A DNA stretch of 64,000 bases from Canna indica (lineage: Eukaryota; Streptophyta; Magnoliopsida; Zingiberales; Cannaceae). The position numbers and the translations under genes were made by a program. Every line of letters starts with the position of its first letter. The first letter of the stretch is position 1. Where the stretch lies: NCBI GenBank assembly GCA_034359265.1, contig CP136890.1, forward strand, positions 68,821,501 to 68,885,500, given 5' to 3'. Below the pieces are notes generated by a model. The model was not told where the DNA came from, made no database searches, and was given only the letters and a program-made list of their open reading frames with translations. Shown one piece after another: positions 10,560 to 22,969 of the stretch.

Positions 10560-13500
10560 CAACGGTAGATCCTACAACATCTTCAAAGCAGCTCATATCA
10601 GATGTAGGTCGATCTCCATAAAAACATTTCAGGCTTTCTTACTACATCCACCCAAACTCTCATAGCATTTGATCCTAAATGAACATGATGAACTAAGACT
10701 TTTGGATCATTTGAAGACCAACGACCTTCAGCTACTACTTCTTCTGAACCAAGCCAATCTAATCGTTTGCACATACTACTAGATGTCCTAGTATTGACAC
10801 TCTCTAGAAAGACAAAACGAAGAGAAAGAAATAAAAAACATTAAATTAATAATACACATACTCGATAACATAATTAATCATATACATACAACCTTCATCT
10901 TGAAAAGATAAAGTAAATATATATTTACCATAGGGGAAGGCAGAGGTTGATTTAAACTATCTTGACTTTGCTGATTTTCTCCCTAAGAATTCAAAAATAT
11001 CGTTAAACTAATAATGCAATAGAAAATATAAGGTTTTTATTATTATGATATTACCTGGTTTTTCATTAAAGTCTCAACCAAGTGATGTAGCTGCATCACT
11101 TTCTCTTTTAAATCCTTAACATTTTTTTTGGAGTCGATTTGAATAATCTTCAGTTTCATTAAAATTTGTAGCTTAGTAAGAGTAACTCATTTTCTAAGTG
11201 CTCTCACTCTTCCGGGTTTTTCAGGACCAAGTACTTTAGACAAAGCATCACTTTTTATGCTTGTTGCAATACCCACTGATTTGTCTTCTTCAACGACATC
11301 CATCTTAGCCTAAACAAAATAGAAAATTTGTGAAAGTATAAGCAGATATGGAAAATAAATTCTTTAACAATTTAGAGCAGAAATATCTAAACTGTCACAC
11401 CCCAACTAAGGGTAGTGTGACCGGCGAGGGCCTACATCCTACCCTGAAGCCTACTGTCTACACTGACATATAAGAAACCAGAATATATCGATAAAAAAGA
11501 AACCTCAACACAAGTTTTATTTAAAGTTTTTCAAAGTTCACAATATATGTTTTCAAACCAAAGACAAAACCATCATAGGAACAAACTGAACATCTCAAAT
11601 ATCAAAGTTTTACAAACTTTTTCAAACACAACTACCAGTGCAGAAAAGGAAACAACTACTAAGACACTGGACTATGACCCAAGGACGCCGCTACGAGATA
11701 TGACACCACCACCCGCCCTCCAGTTGCACCATGCCAACAGGTCACAATCATTGCTCATGCTTTGCAAAAAAAACAAGGAAACAAACTATGAGTCCACTTG
11801 GGACTCAGTGAGCGGTTCTTGCGAACCTCCACATAATCCTCAGTTATTTAGGCATAACATATAAAGCAACATAATATATATTCAGGGAGACAAGTTACTT
11901 TCTAGTGTGACTACTGACCCTATGGGTCGTTCTGTATAAACCATATATGTGAAAACTTGTCATCTTGGCCTATCAAGTCTTCGACATCCGGCCCTTGGGT
12001 CTACTTATGGTATTCGAATTCCGGCTACAACCGGCCCTACCATACAAGGTAGAATCACACTGGCCGACCGGCCACATCATAGCAAGATATAAACAAGAAA
12101 TCCCGGGCCATCGACTAGAATGGTCCACTAGTCTCCGGGCACCGTCTGGGGTAGGGATAACTAGTCCCACCTAACTGGGGTTTGACACCTAGCGGGCCCA
12201 CTGGTGCATCTCAAGACCCAAACACTGGCTAAGCAAAGCATTGGTCATTTCCGACCTCCACGCTTCTTGGCGGACCATCTCAAGCACATCACACAATCAC
12301 ATATCCTAGGGTTTCCTTATATACACTTCGGGCCCTTGCCCGTATCCGGCCCTAATTCGGGCTACTGGGTCAACAAATTAATGCTGCCCTTCCAAAATTG
12401 TGCACGCCTAATTTTTCTAGGTTTCGAAAAATATTTACTAGGAGTCCTAGAAAGTTGTGTCATCCCCTAGCTATGTTTCCATATATACTAAGCATCTTGC
12501 AACATCCTACATGTTATCTAGCGTTATACGCTACCTTGGGTGAGGAATTCTATGTACCGACCTTGGAATTCCACCCATGAACATTTTAGGACAGCTTATA
12601 TAATTTAAAGAAAAACAAGAATAACTTACAACAACTACTATATATACCAACGAGATTCATCAATAATCATTTATACACTGCATTTAGAATTTATTTCAAT
12701 AAGAAGCAACTTATAAAGCATGGTAAGATAACCATAAATTCACAACGCATGAAATACTAAGCATGGTAACATATTTCATCATTTCAAAAATTAAAGAGGA
12801 ATGAGCTAAGGATGGTCACTAAGCAATCATTCCTACAATTACATAAATCAATAAATTTACTTGCCATGGTTAGAGTTCTTCCTAAGTATCATCATGTCTC
12901 TATAGTTTTAGCAAGAACATTACCATAACTGAGATAAATATAGATCTATAGTTGTGACAATCTCTAAGACGAACATCAATCATATGATACAAGTTCAACT
13001 TATCTATAAGCATGCGATCACGAATCAAAACAAGACAACCTAAAACCAAGCATGTTAAATCCGAGCAGTCCACTTTTTCTCACACTTGCCCTTGCTTGGC
13101 CGACTCAAGCAGGGTGACCCCCTGTTCGGCTGAGTCCTCAAGGTTGAACGAGCATGGTTGTGATAATGACACGAGTGATAAATCCATAGATCTAACATAT
13201 ACGAACATAAAGCGATCTACGAGTTTCGAGACGAGTGAGGAAATTGGGAAATTTTTTGGCAAGACCTTTCCCCTTTTTCCTCTACTCGGCCATCCCTCAA
13301 GAACGTGAAATAAACACGTTTAAAATACAAGATCATAGGAATACACAACGATTAAAGTTCTAATACGAAGAAACACATCGATCGGCAAGAACTCGCGAGA
13401 GAAAACCCAATTTCAAATCTTATAGGGCCGGCCACCCGCCTCCCTTCAAAAACTCTGCTAACCACTCACCTTGATTGGATCCAGAGGAAGCTTCGATGAA

Positions 13501-14594
13501 GACGAGCTCCGATCTCCTCGAGAGTCGACGCGGACTCGGCGCCGACAAGATCTCCCCTCTCTCCCTTTTCCCCCTTTCTCGGGCTGTGTGCGGCTCCAAG
13601 AAGAGCCACATGGCTCATGATGAGGGATTATATTCTCTCATCCACAAATGACTCAAATGCCCCTCATATGACTTAACCTCCACTCAATTCGATCCGTGTT
13701 TGATTCAGGCTCCGATTCAATCCGCACTCAAGAGTCGAACTCGACTTTAATAAACATCTTATGCATAAAATCAAATAACGATTGAGCTAATTTAAACTTC
13801 ATATTCTCATAAGTCGAGTTATATCTTATACTCGAGACGATTCTGCAGCTCGACCCGACTAACCCCCGATCCGGTGCGCTGCACCAAAATAGATTTTTAT
13901 ATTAGGAAATTTTTGGGTCTTACATAAACTTACTATTGTTTCACCTACTGAAGTGTTTACAGGTTCTCCATTCTTTTTCGTATATGCTTTAACCCAAACT
14001 CTCTTTCTTATAATCAAAGATGGATCGCTACTTTCTTATTTCTATACAAGAACAAGAAAAAAGAAAAAAAACATCATTCATCTAGTAACTAATAGAGTAA
14101 TAAAGGAAGTATTTCAAATATATAATATTATTACCATATCTTCTTTCAATCTAGCATATCCTTTGCGACTAGTTGTATGAGAAAATTGCATGCTCCTCAT
14201 TTCTCTGAACTTGTTACTCTTAGACTGCACATAGTGGGACCACATAAATGCTAGAGCAATCAATTCAAATAGTATAGCATATAGAGAAAAAAATTGAATC
14301 CAGTTCAGTGTGTTATGTATCATATCTATGTTTGCACTGAATCCTGAACAATCAGCATAATCCTGAACAATGAGGGAATCATACAATTCCAAGTATGAAA
14401 CAAATGTTTCAAACTGATTGACGCAATACTGATACCCAAACAAATCTATTATATCTTGAATCAATTGATGGACTTTAGTAATCAAGTCCTTTGACAAGTC
14501 CAGATAAACAAAAGGACTTTTGCATTCCCTACCTACTGATTGCAAGACTGGCATACACTTAAAATCTATGCATTTCATCGGCTGGCATTTCATT
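10560..14594 (-). pseudogene. CACTA 1 second gene, TNPD-like (Transposase_24 type), split
   Basis: Minus-strand pieces in order: NKFREMRSMQFSHTTSRKGYARLKEDM-like segment (about 14205-14125), IIRKRVWVKAYTKKNGEPVN (about 14020-13960), then the solo LTR, then VLGPEKPGRVRALRK (about 11240-11200) with a following coiled-coil-like KVMQLHHLVETLMKNQ (about 11105-11060), and finally VAEGRWSSNDPKVLVHHV...VWVDVVRKPEMFLWR (about 10745-10600). This is the arrangement of plant Ptta/En/Spm TNPD-type proteins, thought to bind the subterminal repeats. Stops are present and introns cannot be defined everywhere. The N-terminal part, 14230-14593, is open but not recognisable. Confidence 0.7.
11393..13924 (-). 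mobile_element. Solo LTR of gypsy family A (2.53 kb)
   Basis: It begins TGTCACACCCCAACTAAGGG and ends GGGTCTTACA, with the 5-bp duplication TAAAC on both sides (11388-11392 and 13925-13929). The first 40 bases match the LTRs of the complete chromovirus at 42312 and 49859. There is no internal region, so it formed by recombination between two LTRs. It interrupts the CACTA TNPD-like gene between the KNGEPVN segment and the GPEKPGRVR segment. Reading frames inside it are not genes. Confidence 0.92.
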
Positions 14595-14942
14595 GACTGT
14601 ATCTATGCATAATATGAAACCACATTGACAACTTGTGTGTTATCTCTTGCGCTTGACCTGCACACAGTTATTGTTTCAAGCATAATACCACTATTTTGTG
14701 TTGAATTCTTAGCATCCTTTGTATGAAAGCGTTGGCCATTGATGACATATCTTTTGTAAGATATAACATTATTTTTAGGTCCAAAAGAAAGCACCCGTGA
14801 TGTATTTAACATATCACTATCACTATAGTCAGCTTGAAAATTAAGATTCAGATTATTTATTTGGAATATATAGACATTTACTAAAGATTCAGATTTTATG
14901 ATTCTAACCTTTTGAGCAAACCATTGAGTAAATTGTTCTGAA

Positions 14943-15931
14943 TAGGGCTGAGCAAAACCCGATCAGACCCGAAACACTTGACAAAACTGACCCGAAAACT
15001 CAATTCGGGTCGGGTTATTCGGGTATAACGGGTCGGGTTAAAATTTTCAAAAATTTTTATATTTTTTTGAGTCGGGTCGGGTTCGGGTGAAAATATTATT
15101 TAACCCGACCCGCCCAATTTTGACTTAACCTGCCCGAGTCCTGAGTCCCGACCCACGACCCATGGCAATATGACATTGAGGTCCTTTCTTGACTCATTTA
15201 GTCATTTGACCAAAGCCCAACTCCCCTCTCTGGCTCTCTCGACTCCCCTCTCTTGCAACTCACAGTCGCCAGTCGCCTGTGCCCTAACTCCTCCCCTTAA
15301 TCACCGTCGCCGATCCCGACTCTTGGACGAGGACTCAGTCGCCCACCCCGCCGGCCCGCCAAGTCGCCGACACCAGTCCTCCAGCCTCCTCGTTGTAGCC
15401 CAACAGCGGCGATAGGTGACAGCAGACTACCTCCCCTTAATCGTCGTCGCCGATCTCGACTCTCAGGCGAGGACTCAGTCGCCCCACCCCGCTGGCCCGC
15501 CGAGGCACCGATTCGCCGACGCCAGTCCTCCAGCCTCGTTGCTGCCCGACAGCGGCGACAGGTGACAGCGGACTACCTCCCCTTAATCACCGTCGTCGAT
15601 CCCGACTCTCGGGCAAGGACTCAGTCGCCCCACCCCGTCGACTCTCCGAGGCACCGAGTCGCCGACGCCAGTCCTCCAGCCTCCTCGTTGTTGCCCGACA
15701 TCGGCGGCAGGTGACACCGCGAGTCTGCGATAGCCCTCCACTCCTCCCTCCCGAGGATATATTTTGGGTTAAACAGGTTAAACGGGTCGGGGCCCAATTT
15801 TTTCGGGTTATTCGGGCCGGGCCCCGATTTAAAAATCGAGTCGGTCCGAATATTTTTTTTTGAACTTTTCGGGTTAATACCCGATCGGGTCGGGTCGGGT
15901 ATTGACCCGATTCGCCCGATGCTCAGCCCTA
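14943..15931. mobile_element. Non-autonomous hAT-type element (0.99 kb)
   Basis: The ends are TAGGGCTGAGCA on both sides in inverted orientation, and the 8-bp duplication GTTCTGAA is perfect (14935-14942 and 15932-15939). Subterminal regions are full of CGGGT/ACCCG repeats. The middle is GC-rich and carries three tandem units. Eight-bp duplications and these TIRs indicate hAT; no transposase is encoded. It sits in the TNP2 gene of CACTA 1. Confidence 0.9.
15290..15717. repeat. Three tandem units of about 140-148 bp
   Basis: Units start near 15290, 15430 and 15578, each with CTCCCCTTAATC followed by GTCG(C/T)CGAT(C/T)(C/T)CGACTCT and GACTCAGTCGCCC, and each ending in an AGCGG(C)GACAGGTGACA-like stretch (GGCGGCAGGTGACA in the third). 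They differ from one another by only a few substitutions and short indels. They make up the core of the hAT-type element. Confidence 0.85.
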
Positions 15932-18898
15932 GTTCTGAATGTCTTTTCCATAACAAACTTGTATTTCTTTCAAGTCCTTTACTTGTTTGTTTTAGTTCCT
16001 CCAAATGCATTCTAATATAAGACAAAAATTAATTTCAAATTCCAAAAGTTTACATTGATCTATAAGTAATGAAATAACTTACTCCAAAAAGGGCTCAACT
16101 ATGTCTGTATTGAATAGAACATATCTATGTGCACATTCTAACATTTCATCACTTAACATGATTGATGTTCCACTTCCAAGTGCACGACCTTTGATATTTC
16201 CCTCATTGGTAACATTTTAATTGCGACCAAGACGATCCACTTGAATAAGATGATCTATGAATGAATTGCAGAATGAAATACATTCTTTTGTAAGGTAGCA
16301 TTCAGCAATACAACCTTTCAGTCGTGCACGATTTCTAACATACTCTTTGAGTATCTTCATTTGGATATACAGTAAATTTTAAAATGTAAAATGAAGGAAA
16401 AACAAATATTAAAAAAAGAAATCATGAGTATATTGGATAGAATTTAACCTTTCAAAAGGGTACATCCAACAAAATTGGACCGGTCCACATAATCGTGCTT
16501 CTCGTCCTAAGTGAGTAGACAAATGAGTCATTATGACAAAAAAGGAAGGTGGGAAAAACCTTTCAAACAAGCATAATGTTTCTACGACTTCATCCTCTAG
16601 ATTTAACAACTTCTCCTTATCTATTACTCGCTGACATAGCTTGTTGAAGAAAAAAACATAACCTCATAATTGCATTCCTTGGACCTTTGGGAAGCAACCC
16701 TCTTAATGCAATAGGTAACAACTGTTGCATTAAAATATGACAATCATGCGACTTCAATCCTAAAATTTTACAATCTTCTATAGATATACAATTACCAATA
16801 TTTGAGCTATAACCACCAGGCACCTTCAAATCATATAAGACTTTGCAAAATTTCTTTTTCTCAAGCCTAGTTAATGTATGAGGTGCTGGAGGAAAGCATA
16901 TTCTAGACCCTCGTGGTTCAGGATACAAGTCTGGTCTAATGCCCATTTCTTCCAAGTCTTTACGTGCATTCAATCCATCCTTGGATTTGCCATCTAGATC
17001 TAAAAGTGTACCAATGATGTTTTCACATATATTCTTTTCAATGTGCATTACGTCCAAATTGTGACGTAATGGCAATGCCTATAAGAAAACATGATAAAAG
17101 TTATGTTACTATTATGAAGTTCATAATCTAAAATAAAATAGATTGTGTATAATATTATTACCTCCCAATATGGTAGGTCAAAAAAGATTGATCTTTTTTT
17201 CCACATATTCATACTTCCTTGACCATTCTTCCATTTTTTTCTGCTTTCTCTTTCCCCACTCATTGACAAAATCTTTTAGATTTCTAGTATGTTGCTTCTA
17301 CTTTCGATTCTAGGATTCCTTCCTTTCTCTTCATGTCCATCAAACGAAGCTCTCTTTTCTAGGAATGGATGAGATAGTGGAAGGAATCGCGTATGGCCCA
17401 TGTATGCAAATTTCTTACTATGTTTTAACCAATGCGAATGAGTATGCTCACCACATAATGGGCATGCTTTTTCACCATTGGTAGTACATCCAGCAAGATT
17501 ACCATATGCTGAAAAATCATTGATTGTTCATAACAGAATAGCTTTCAATTTAAAGGATGATCTAATAAATGAGTCACACACATTCATGCCCTCATTCCAG
17601 AGATATTGCAAATCATCTATAAGAGATTGCAGATATATGAGTCACACACATTCATGCCCTCATGTAGGTTGTTTAGGACCTGGAATCAACAATGTCAAAA
17701 GAATATTTTCCTCTTTCATTCATAACCATGGAGGCAAGTTATATATAACTAACATAATTGGCCAGCAACTATATTTGGAGCTTTGAATGCTAAAAGGATT
17801 AAATCCATCCGTAGCAAGTCCAAGCCTTAAATTGTGTTGATCCATGAAAAAATCAAGCCACTTTTTATCAATTAGCTCCCAAGACAATGAATCCACAGGA
17901 TGACATATCTTTCCATCAGTACTTTTATGAGTAGAATGTCAAACTAATGCTTCAACCATATTTGGTGACCTAAACATCCTATTAAACCTTGTTTGAATAG
18001 GAAAATACCTCAATACTTTTGCAGGTATACCAATACGAACCTCTTTTGTTTGTTCATCCACTTTCCACCTTGAAGAACCACATGTAGGAAAATTCTCTAA
18101 TGATTCTTTCTCATTTCTAAACAAACAACAATCTTTGACACATGCATGAATTTTTTGACAACCTAAATCAAATTTTTTAATCATTTTTTTCACCTTATTA
18201 ATGGACTTGAGAAGTACATTGTCCATGGGTAACATATCATGTAAAATTTCTAAAAGTTTATTGAAGCCTTTGTTGGACCATCCATTCGCAGTTTTAACCT
18301 TGTATAATGCTACAACATAAGATAATTTTGTGTATTGTGTACAACCAGCATACAAAAGGGTTTGAGAAACCTCTAATTCTCTATGAACCTCCTAATTATT
18401 TGTTTCATTAAGAGGCTCCATATAATTTTCATCACTCAAATTTGCAGCCCTATATAAGTTATATGTGTTAGAGAACTCCATATCTTCAATATTATTAGTA
18501 TCAATTAATTCTCCATCATGAAACTACTTCATATACGTAGGATCCATTCCCCTTATGATTAGATGCTCATGAACAATTTCTAGACTATATAAGATGTCTC
18601 AAGTTTTTACAATTTTTACAAGGAAATCGAAATCAAACAGATGGCAAGAAAAATAAACCCTAGAATACACACTTTGACATCACGATCGAAACTGGAAGCA
18701 AGGAGCCAAGAGAAACTAGGGCACGAGAAAGCGAATCGAACCTTCTAGGTCCACCCAGCGAGCGTCGGCGAGCAGGAGAGATGACGCGAGGACTGTCGGT
18801 GAGCAGGAGAGACAAAGCGTACGTGGACTCTCGTTAACTATAGCCTTTCGTTAAAACACTATTGTTAAATGTTATAGAAAACCCTAAATGTTGTAGTG

Positions 18899-19459
18899 CT
18901 AATTTATATTGTAAAAGGTAGTAACAAGTGGTTATTGTTCTAGTGTTACTATATATGTGCGATTGTTTTAACGTAGATTTTCAGTTTTCAATAATTAGTT
19001 ATGTGAACCTGATTTCAATGTAATATGAAGTTTGTTTGAATTGGTCCACAATATTAATAGTTTTAGAAATTTGGTCTTCAAAATCAAAAGTTTTATCAAT
19101 TTAGTATGATTGACAAAAAGTTCGATCAATAAGGTCCCTTGTTATAGAAGTTCTAAACTTGTATAAATAATGAGTATCAAAAGCTAAAAACCTTTTACTT
19201 CCATTGAGAGACAAAGACTATTTAAATCACTAACACAACCAACAAGGTAAATATCTTGATTAGCCAATTCATAAAACCTGATTGCATGATCATGTGTATT
19301 AAATATTCGTGTCTATAATAATATACTCCAACATGCACGACAACAACAAAATAAGTATCATTACTACCAAAAGCTTATGAGTAAATGTTCAAAACATGGT
19401 AAATATAGCTCCAAGTGAGCAAAAATATAACACACCGTGTGAATCAACCATCAAATACA
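18899..19459. other. Unassigned sequence
   Basis: This is AT-rich, with no reading frame, no terminal repeats and no match I recognise to the other families in the window. It is the flank into which CACTA 1 inserted (the target triplet CTA is at 18899-18901). Confidence 0.3.
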
Positions 19460-19572
19460 ATGTCATTAGCCAAAAGGATTCAACCCTCGAGCATACCTCT
19501 TGATTTGATGACAACAAATAAGTGTCTAACGATTTGATCAAGTTTTGATTTCAGGATCGAGCAAGACACATG
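19460..19572 (+). repeat. Start fragment of copia LTR, family S
   Basis: TTAGCCAAAAGGATTCAACC followed by TTGATTTGATGACAACAAA and a TTTGATTTCAGG segment parallels the first 110 bases of the LTR at 20261. It is cut on the right by a CACTA end at 19573. Confidence 0.5.
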
Positions 19573-20083
19573 CACTACTAGAAATTATTTGATTTGTGAC
19601 AACCATTTTGCGACTGCAAAACAAAGATTGCAAATGTGAAGATTCTGTGATTGTCCTGAATTTGCGTTGACCATTTTGCGACGACAAAATAATGATTGCA
19701 AATGGGACGATTCAACGATCGTCCTGAATTGGCATCACCAACTAGCTGACATCATTGCGACTGATAGTTTAGCCATCGTAGAATAATCAATTCACGATGG
19801 CAAAGTGACCGCTTTGCGATTGAATTTTGTGACCACTAGAAGCCCTCGCAAAGCCATCAGAAACCATGATATTTTAGCTGACCTAAATCCTTCCTTTGTC
19901 GCTCTTCAATTCTCCTCTCCTCCTCCTCCTCTCTCTCTCTCGGCACTGTCAGCCTCCGATGCACGCTCGCATCCTCTGATCATGGTAAGCTCCCTCCTCT
20001 CTCCCCTCTCCACTCTCCCCTCTTGCCCGACTGCCCTCTCCGCAAGTGGTCGTGCGGCCGTCCTACCCCCTTGCTGGTCGAAG
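19573..20083 (+). mobile_element. Truncated CACTA end with GC-rich leader
   Basis: It begins CACTACTAGAAATTATTTG, sharing the first 13 bases with the TIR of CACTA 2 (55107). Subterminal repeats follow: CATTTTGCGACTGC, CATTTTGCGACGAC and several GATTGCAAATG/GATTCxxCGATCGTCCTGAATT variants. After about 19900 there is a CT/CCTCCT-rich block with an ATGGTAAGCTCC that looks like a transcribed leader and splice donor. No opposite end is present, so the element was truncated, probably by the copia LTR fragment at 20084. Confidence 0.65.
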
Positions 20084-20260
20084 GGTTCAACCTTGGCCTC
20101 AATCATAATTTTGATGATAACAAATATGAATCTAACTCATTTCTCAAGTTTTGAGCTGATCAGGTCGATAGAATGATACGTGTGCGAAGTTCGTTGAAAA
20201 ATCACAGAAAATCAAGAGTCATGGTTTTAGAGGCGATCGAGTCGGAAGTTAGGTCTAGGC
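20084..20260 (+). repeat. Partial copia LTR, family S
   Basis: GGGTTCAACCTTGGCCTCAA, then TTTTGATGATAACAAAT, then GTGTGCGAAGTTCGTTGAAA and GAGGCGATCGAGTCGG. These repeat, in the same order, the first 190 bases of the LTR that starts at 20261. The two lie head to tail. Confidence 0.65.
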
Positions 20261-21611
20261 TGTTGGCCTAAAGGTTTTTAACCTTGGTCACCATCTTAAT
20301 TTTGATGATAACAAACTTATTTTGATGGGTTTATCAAGTGTTTGATTTCAAGTTGGGTGTTCGATATGTGTGCGAAGTTCGTCGAAAAATCACGAAAATT
20401 CATGTGTCGAAGGCTTCGGAGGCGATCGGGTCGGAAATTAGGTGTTAGCATGACTATTTCACAATTAACGCGAGATCGTCGATGGAAAAAACATATTTAG
20501 GTTTAGGATGTCTAATTATAATGTATTTTCCAGGTTATGATGCTTACAATCCTCGAAACTAGATATCCAAACCCTGAGCCAAGTGTCGATCGAAAAATCA
20601 ATTAGCATTGTTGTTAATTGATTATCGATCAATCCTCGGCCAACTGAGGAATTAAAGGCCCTCGATCGGCCGAAAAGCTATTGGAAATTCCAGTATCTAT
20701 TTCGGTCGACCGAAAAGTCCAACGACTCTATTTCTAGATGTTTCAATATGTTGGACCCGACTTTTTCAACATGTTCTCTATATATACACTCATTCTCAAT
20801 TTTATACCATGTTTGTTGAACACCTTGACACACCATACAAACCATCTTGAGCTTTATTAACCCATTTCTCTTGAAACCCTAGTATTCGTTGCTACTACTC
20901 TTGACATAGCCTTTGAACTCCTATTTTTTCATCTTCAAGGCATCAAGAAAGGGACTAGGGTGCACTGTTGAGAGCTAAGTTGCATTTGATTCATTTTTTC
21001 TCTCATTTAATTGTGTTTATTGTTTATTTACTTGTGATTCTAGTTTGTGTAAACCTATAGTACTTGGTTTCTTATTTGGGTGGTAGTCTTGTTGTTGAGA
21101 CATAAAACCACTTGTGTAAGCTAGGTTAAGAGTGTCCTTCAGGGTTAGAGGTGGGAGAGTACTCTCGATGTGAAGGCGGAGACTTTCGGGTGTGGAAGTG
21201 CCTTCGGTGTGAGAGCGGAGACTCTCCGGTGAAAAGTCATCAATTGTAAAGAGCTCATAACTTAGTGAATTTGTGTGTGTGAATTTGCCTACACTAGAGG
21301 GTCGGAGCCATAGCATGTAAATCCTATTGTATGATACACATTAAACTATTAAACTAAAATTTGAAATTCTAAACGGGGTACTTAGGTAGTAGAGTAGAGA
21401 ACGGTCCTAAACCATTATAATTCGCTTGTGTTTGCATTGTTTAAATTGGTGTATACTTGCTTGTTAATTTATTCATCGTTAGCTTCTGCATTTAGTAAGT
21501 TAAATCGTGCTTAATCTAAGAATTCAATAAACCAATTAAAAATGAAATTAGGTTAATTTTAGTATAACACACTATTCACCCACCTCTAGTGTAGGCAATG
21601 CAAACACACAA
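20261..21611 (+). repeat. Copia LTR, family S (about 1.35 kb)
   Basis: It begins TGTTGGCCTAAAGG and ends with CACCCACCTCTAGTGTA followed by CAAACACACA. A TATA box, CTCTATATATACAC, is at about 20764-20776. It has the same order of landmarks as the LTR at 2641 but lacks the minisatellite. No internal domain is attached. Confidence 0.7.
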
Positions 21612-22877
21612 GAATGTATAGTGGTGCCGCAACCGCCTACTCCACTACCTAAGCACCCTGCTTAGGACTTCAATCTAATTTACTATAATTAAATAATTTT
21701 CTCCTAAAGGATTTACAAGCTAAGGCACAGACCTTCTCCCTAAGGGTTACTCTCTCCCTGAGAGTACCTCTAAAACCTCTCTACTAATGGCAACAATATA
21801 ATTCCTAGAAAACTGAGTAGACTTATGCCTCAACAATAAGATAACCACTCAATCTTAGACCTACACTCTAGGTCTACAAACACACTTCAAGTATACAAAA
21901 TAAATCACAAAATACACAAATAAATAAGAGCAAAACTTAAACAAATACAAACTTAGCTCTCAAGTTAAGATCCTAGCTCCTTTTGATGCCTTTGATGATG
22001 AAAGTATAGTCTCTTAGGGAATTTTTGTTAATGGTCAGTTACACAAGAAATTGCAACTGCTATTGCAACTGCTTGCAAGTAGCAAACTAAGAAACAAATT
22101 AAAATCACACACAAACATAAATATTCAGTGACAAAGCATATCACCTAATCTGCGGGGCACTCACTGGACAGATGCCCAATCCACTATCAACAAGTACAAT
22201 ATTAGCTTCAGGATTTCACACTCCAAAATTCAACTATCAGTACTACAGTGAATTGAAAATAATAAAAACCTATTTGCTATTACAAGTACATACCAACTTA
22301 CCTCTCTATGACATCTCAGCCATAGAGTTCTATCCTCCACACAATTCTTGTGTTGTAGTGAGTTAGCAGCCCAAAACCATCTTAACTTGAAGATAAGAAA
22401 GGTAGATTATTGTCGTCTTTACACTCAGCAATCTTAACTCCTCATATAACTGGCAACTCTGTTTCAGTGCATTGGAGTGGATAGGAGTAGATCCATAGGA
22501 GGTGGATCACTGACTCAATCATTCTCTCATTTCTTTTATAAACAAAGAAGGCAACCCAAAAGACACAGTTATTACTTCACAAGAGAAACTCAAGGAAACT
22601 CCTAACTCCATAATGACCATTAACTCTACCAAATAAATGACCAAGCCATAAAGAGTCCATGTAACCATAACTTCATCATAATTCAATAGACCACAACTCC
22701 ATCATAATTTAATAGCCTATCATCTCAAAGATCAATCATTATTGCATAGAAACGTTCACCCCATTATCTAAATGATGACCATATCTCCATTAAGCATCAT
22801 AAATGACCAAGTCCAAAAGTCATCATAAATGATCAAGCCCACAAGTTACCATAAATGATAAATCAATATTAATTCCA

Positions 22878-22910
22878 CCATAAATACATATATATAATAT
22901 ATATCATCCG

Positions 22911-22943
<33 letters not shown>

Positions 22944-22945
22944 AT
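22878..22945. repeat. AT microsatellite
   Basis: Runs of (AT)n, interrupted once by CATCCGAATATT, lie inside the 1.6-kb insertion. Confidence 0.9.
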
Positions 22946-22969
22946 CAATAACTTCAGCAACATTCAAGC

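Larger units (their letters stand above)
14600..18620 (-). pseudogene. CACTA 1 TNP2 transposase (Transposase_21, DUF4218, DUF4216), degenerate
   Basis: Minus-strand order: N-terminal zinc-like CKNCKN and RGMDPTYMK(stop)FHDGEL near 18610-18510; a helical region with LLEILHDMLPMDN (about 18250-18215) and IPAKVLRYFPIQTRFNRMF (18032-17970); the core transposase with GLATDGFNPFSIQ (about 17820-17785), IPGPK (about 17680) and HNLDVMHIEKN (17065-17030); DUF4218 with the pattern HLSTHLGREARLCGPVQFCW (16540-16470); and DUF4216 (YVINGQRFHTKD...QNSGIMLET, 14755-14670). Stops occur at several sites and an hAT-type element splits DUF4216 between the DIQN and EQFTQWF segments. TNP2 would be the catalytic transposase; this copy cannot make it. 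Confidence 0.85.
9969..18898 (-). mobile_element. CACTA (En/Spm) transposon 1, with nested insertions
   Basis: The left end is CACTACAATAATAATC and the right end, read inward, is CACTACAACATTTAGGG. The 3-bp sequence CTA flanks both sides (9966-9968 and 18899-18901). Subterminal regions contain many short variants of ATAGCATG/TTATCATATA-type motifs (9990-10400), as expected of transposase-binding repeats. Two genes lie on the minus strand, TNP2-like then TNPD-like. It is 8.9 kb long, about 5.4 kb once the solo LTR (11393-13924) and hAT-type element (14943-15931) and their duplications are removed. An alternative right end at 18947 (TTCTAGTG) exists but lacks a matching flank. Confidence 0.8.

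Noticed and set aside
15170..15415. 81-codon plus-strand frame
   Set aside because: It runs into the tandem units of a non-autonomous hAT-type element and has no domain.
18935..18947. TTGTTCTAGTG as the right end of CACTA 1
   Set aside because: The flank TTA does not match the left triplet CTA, while the end at 18898 does.
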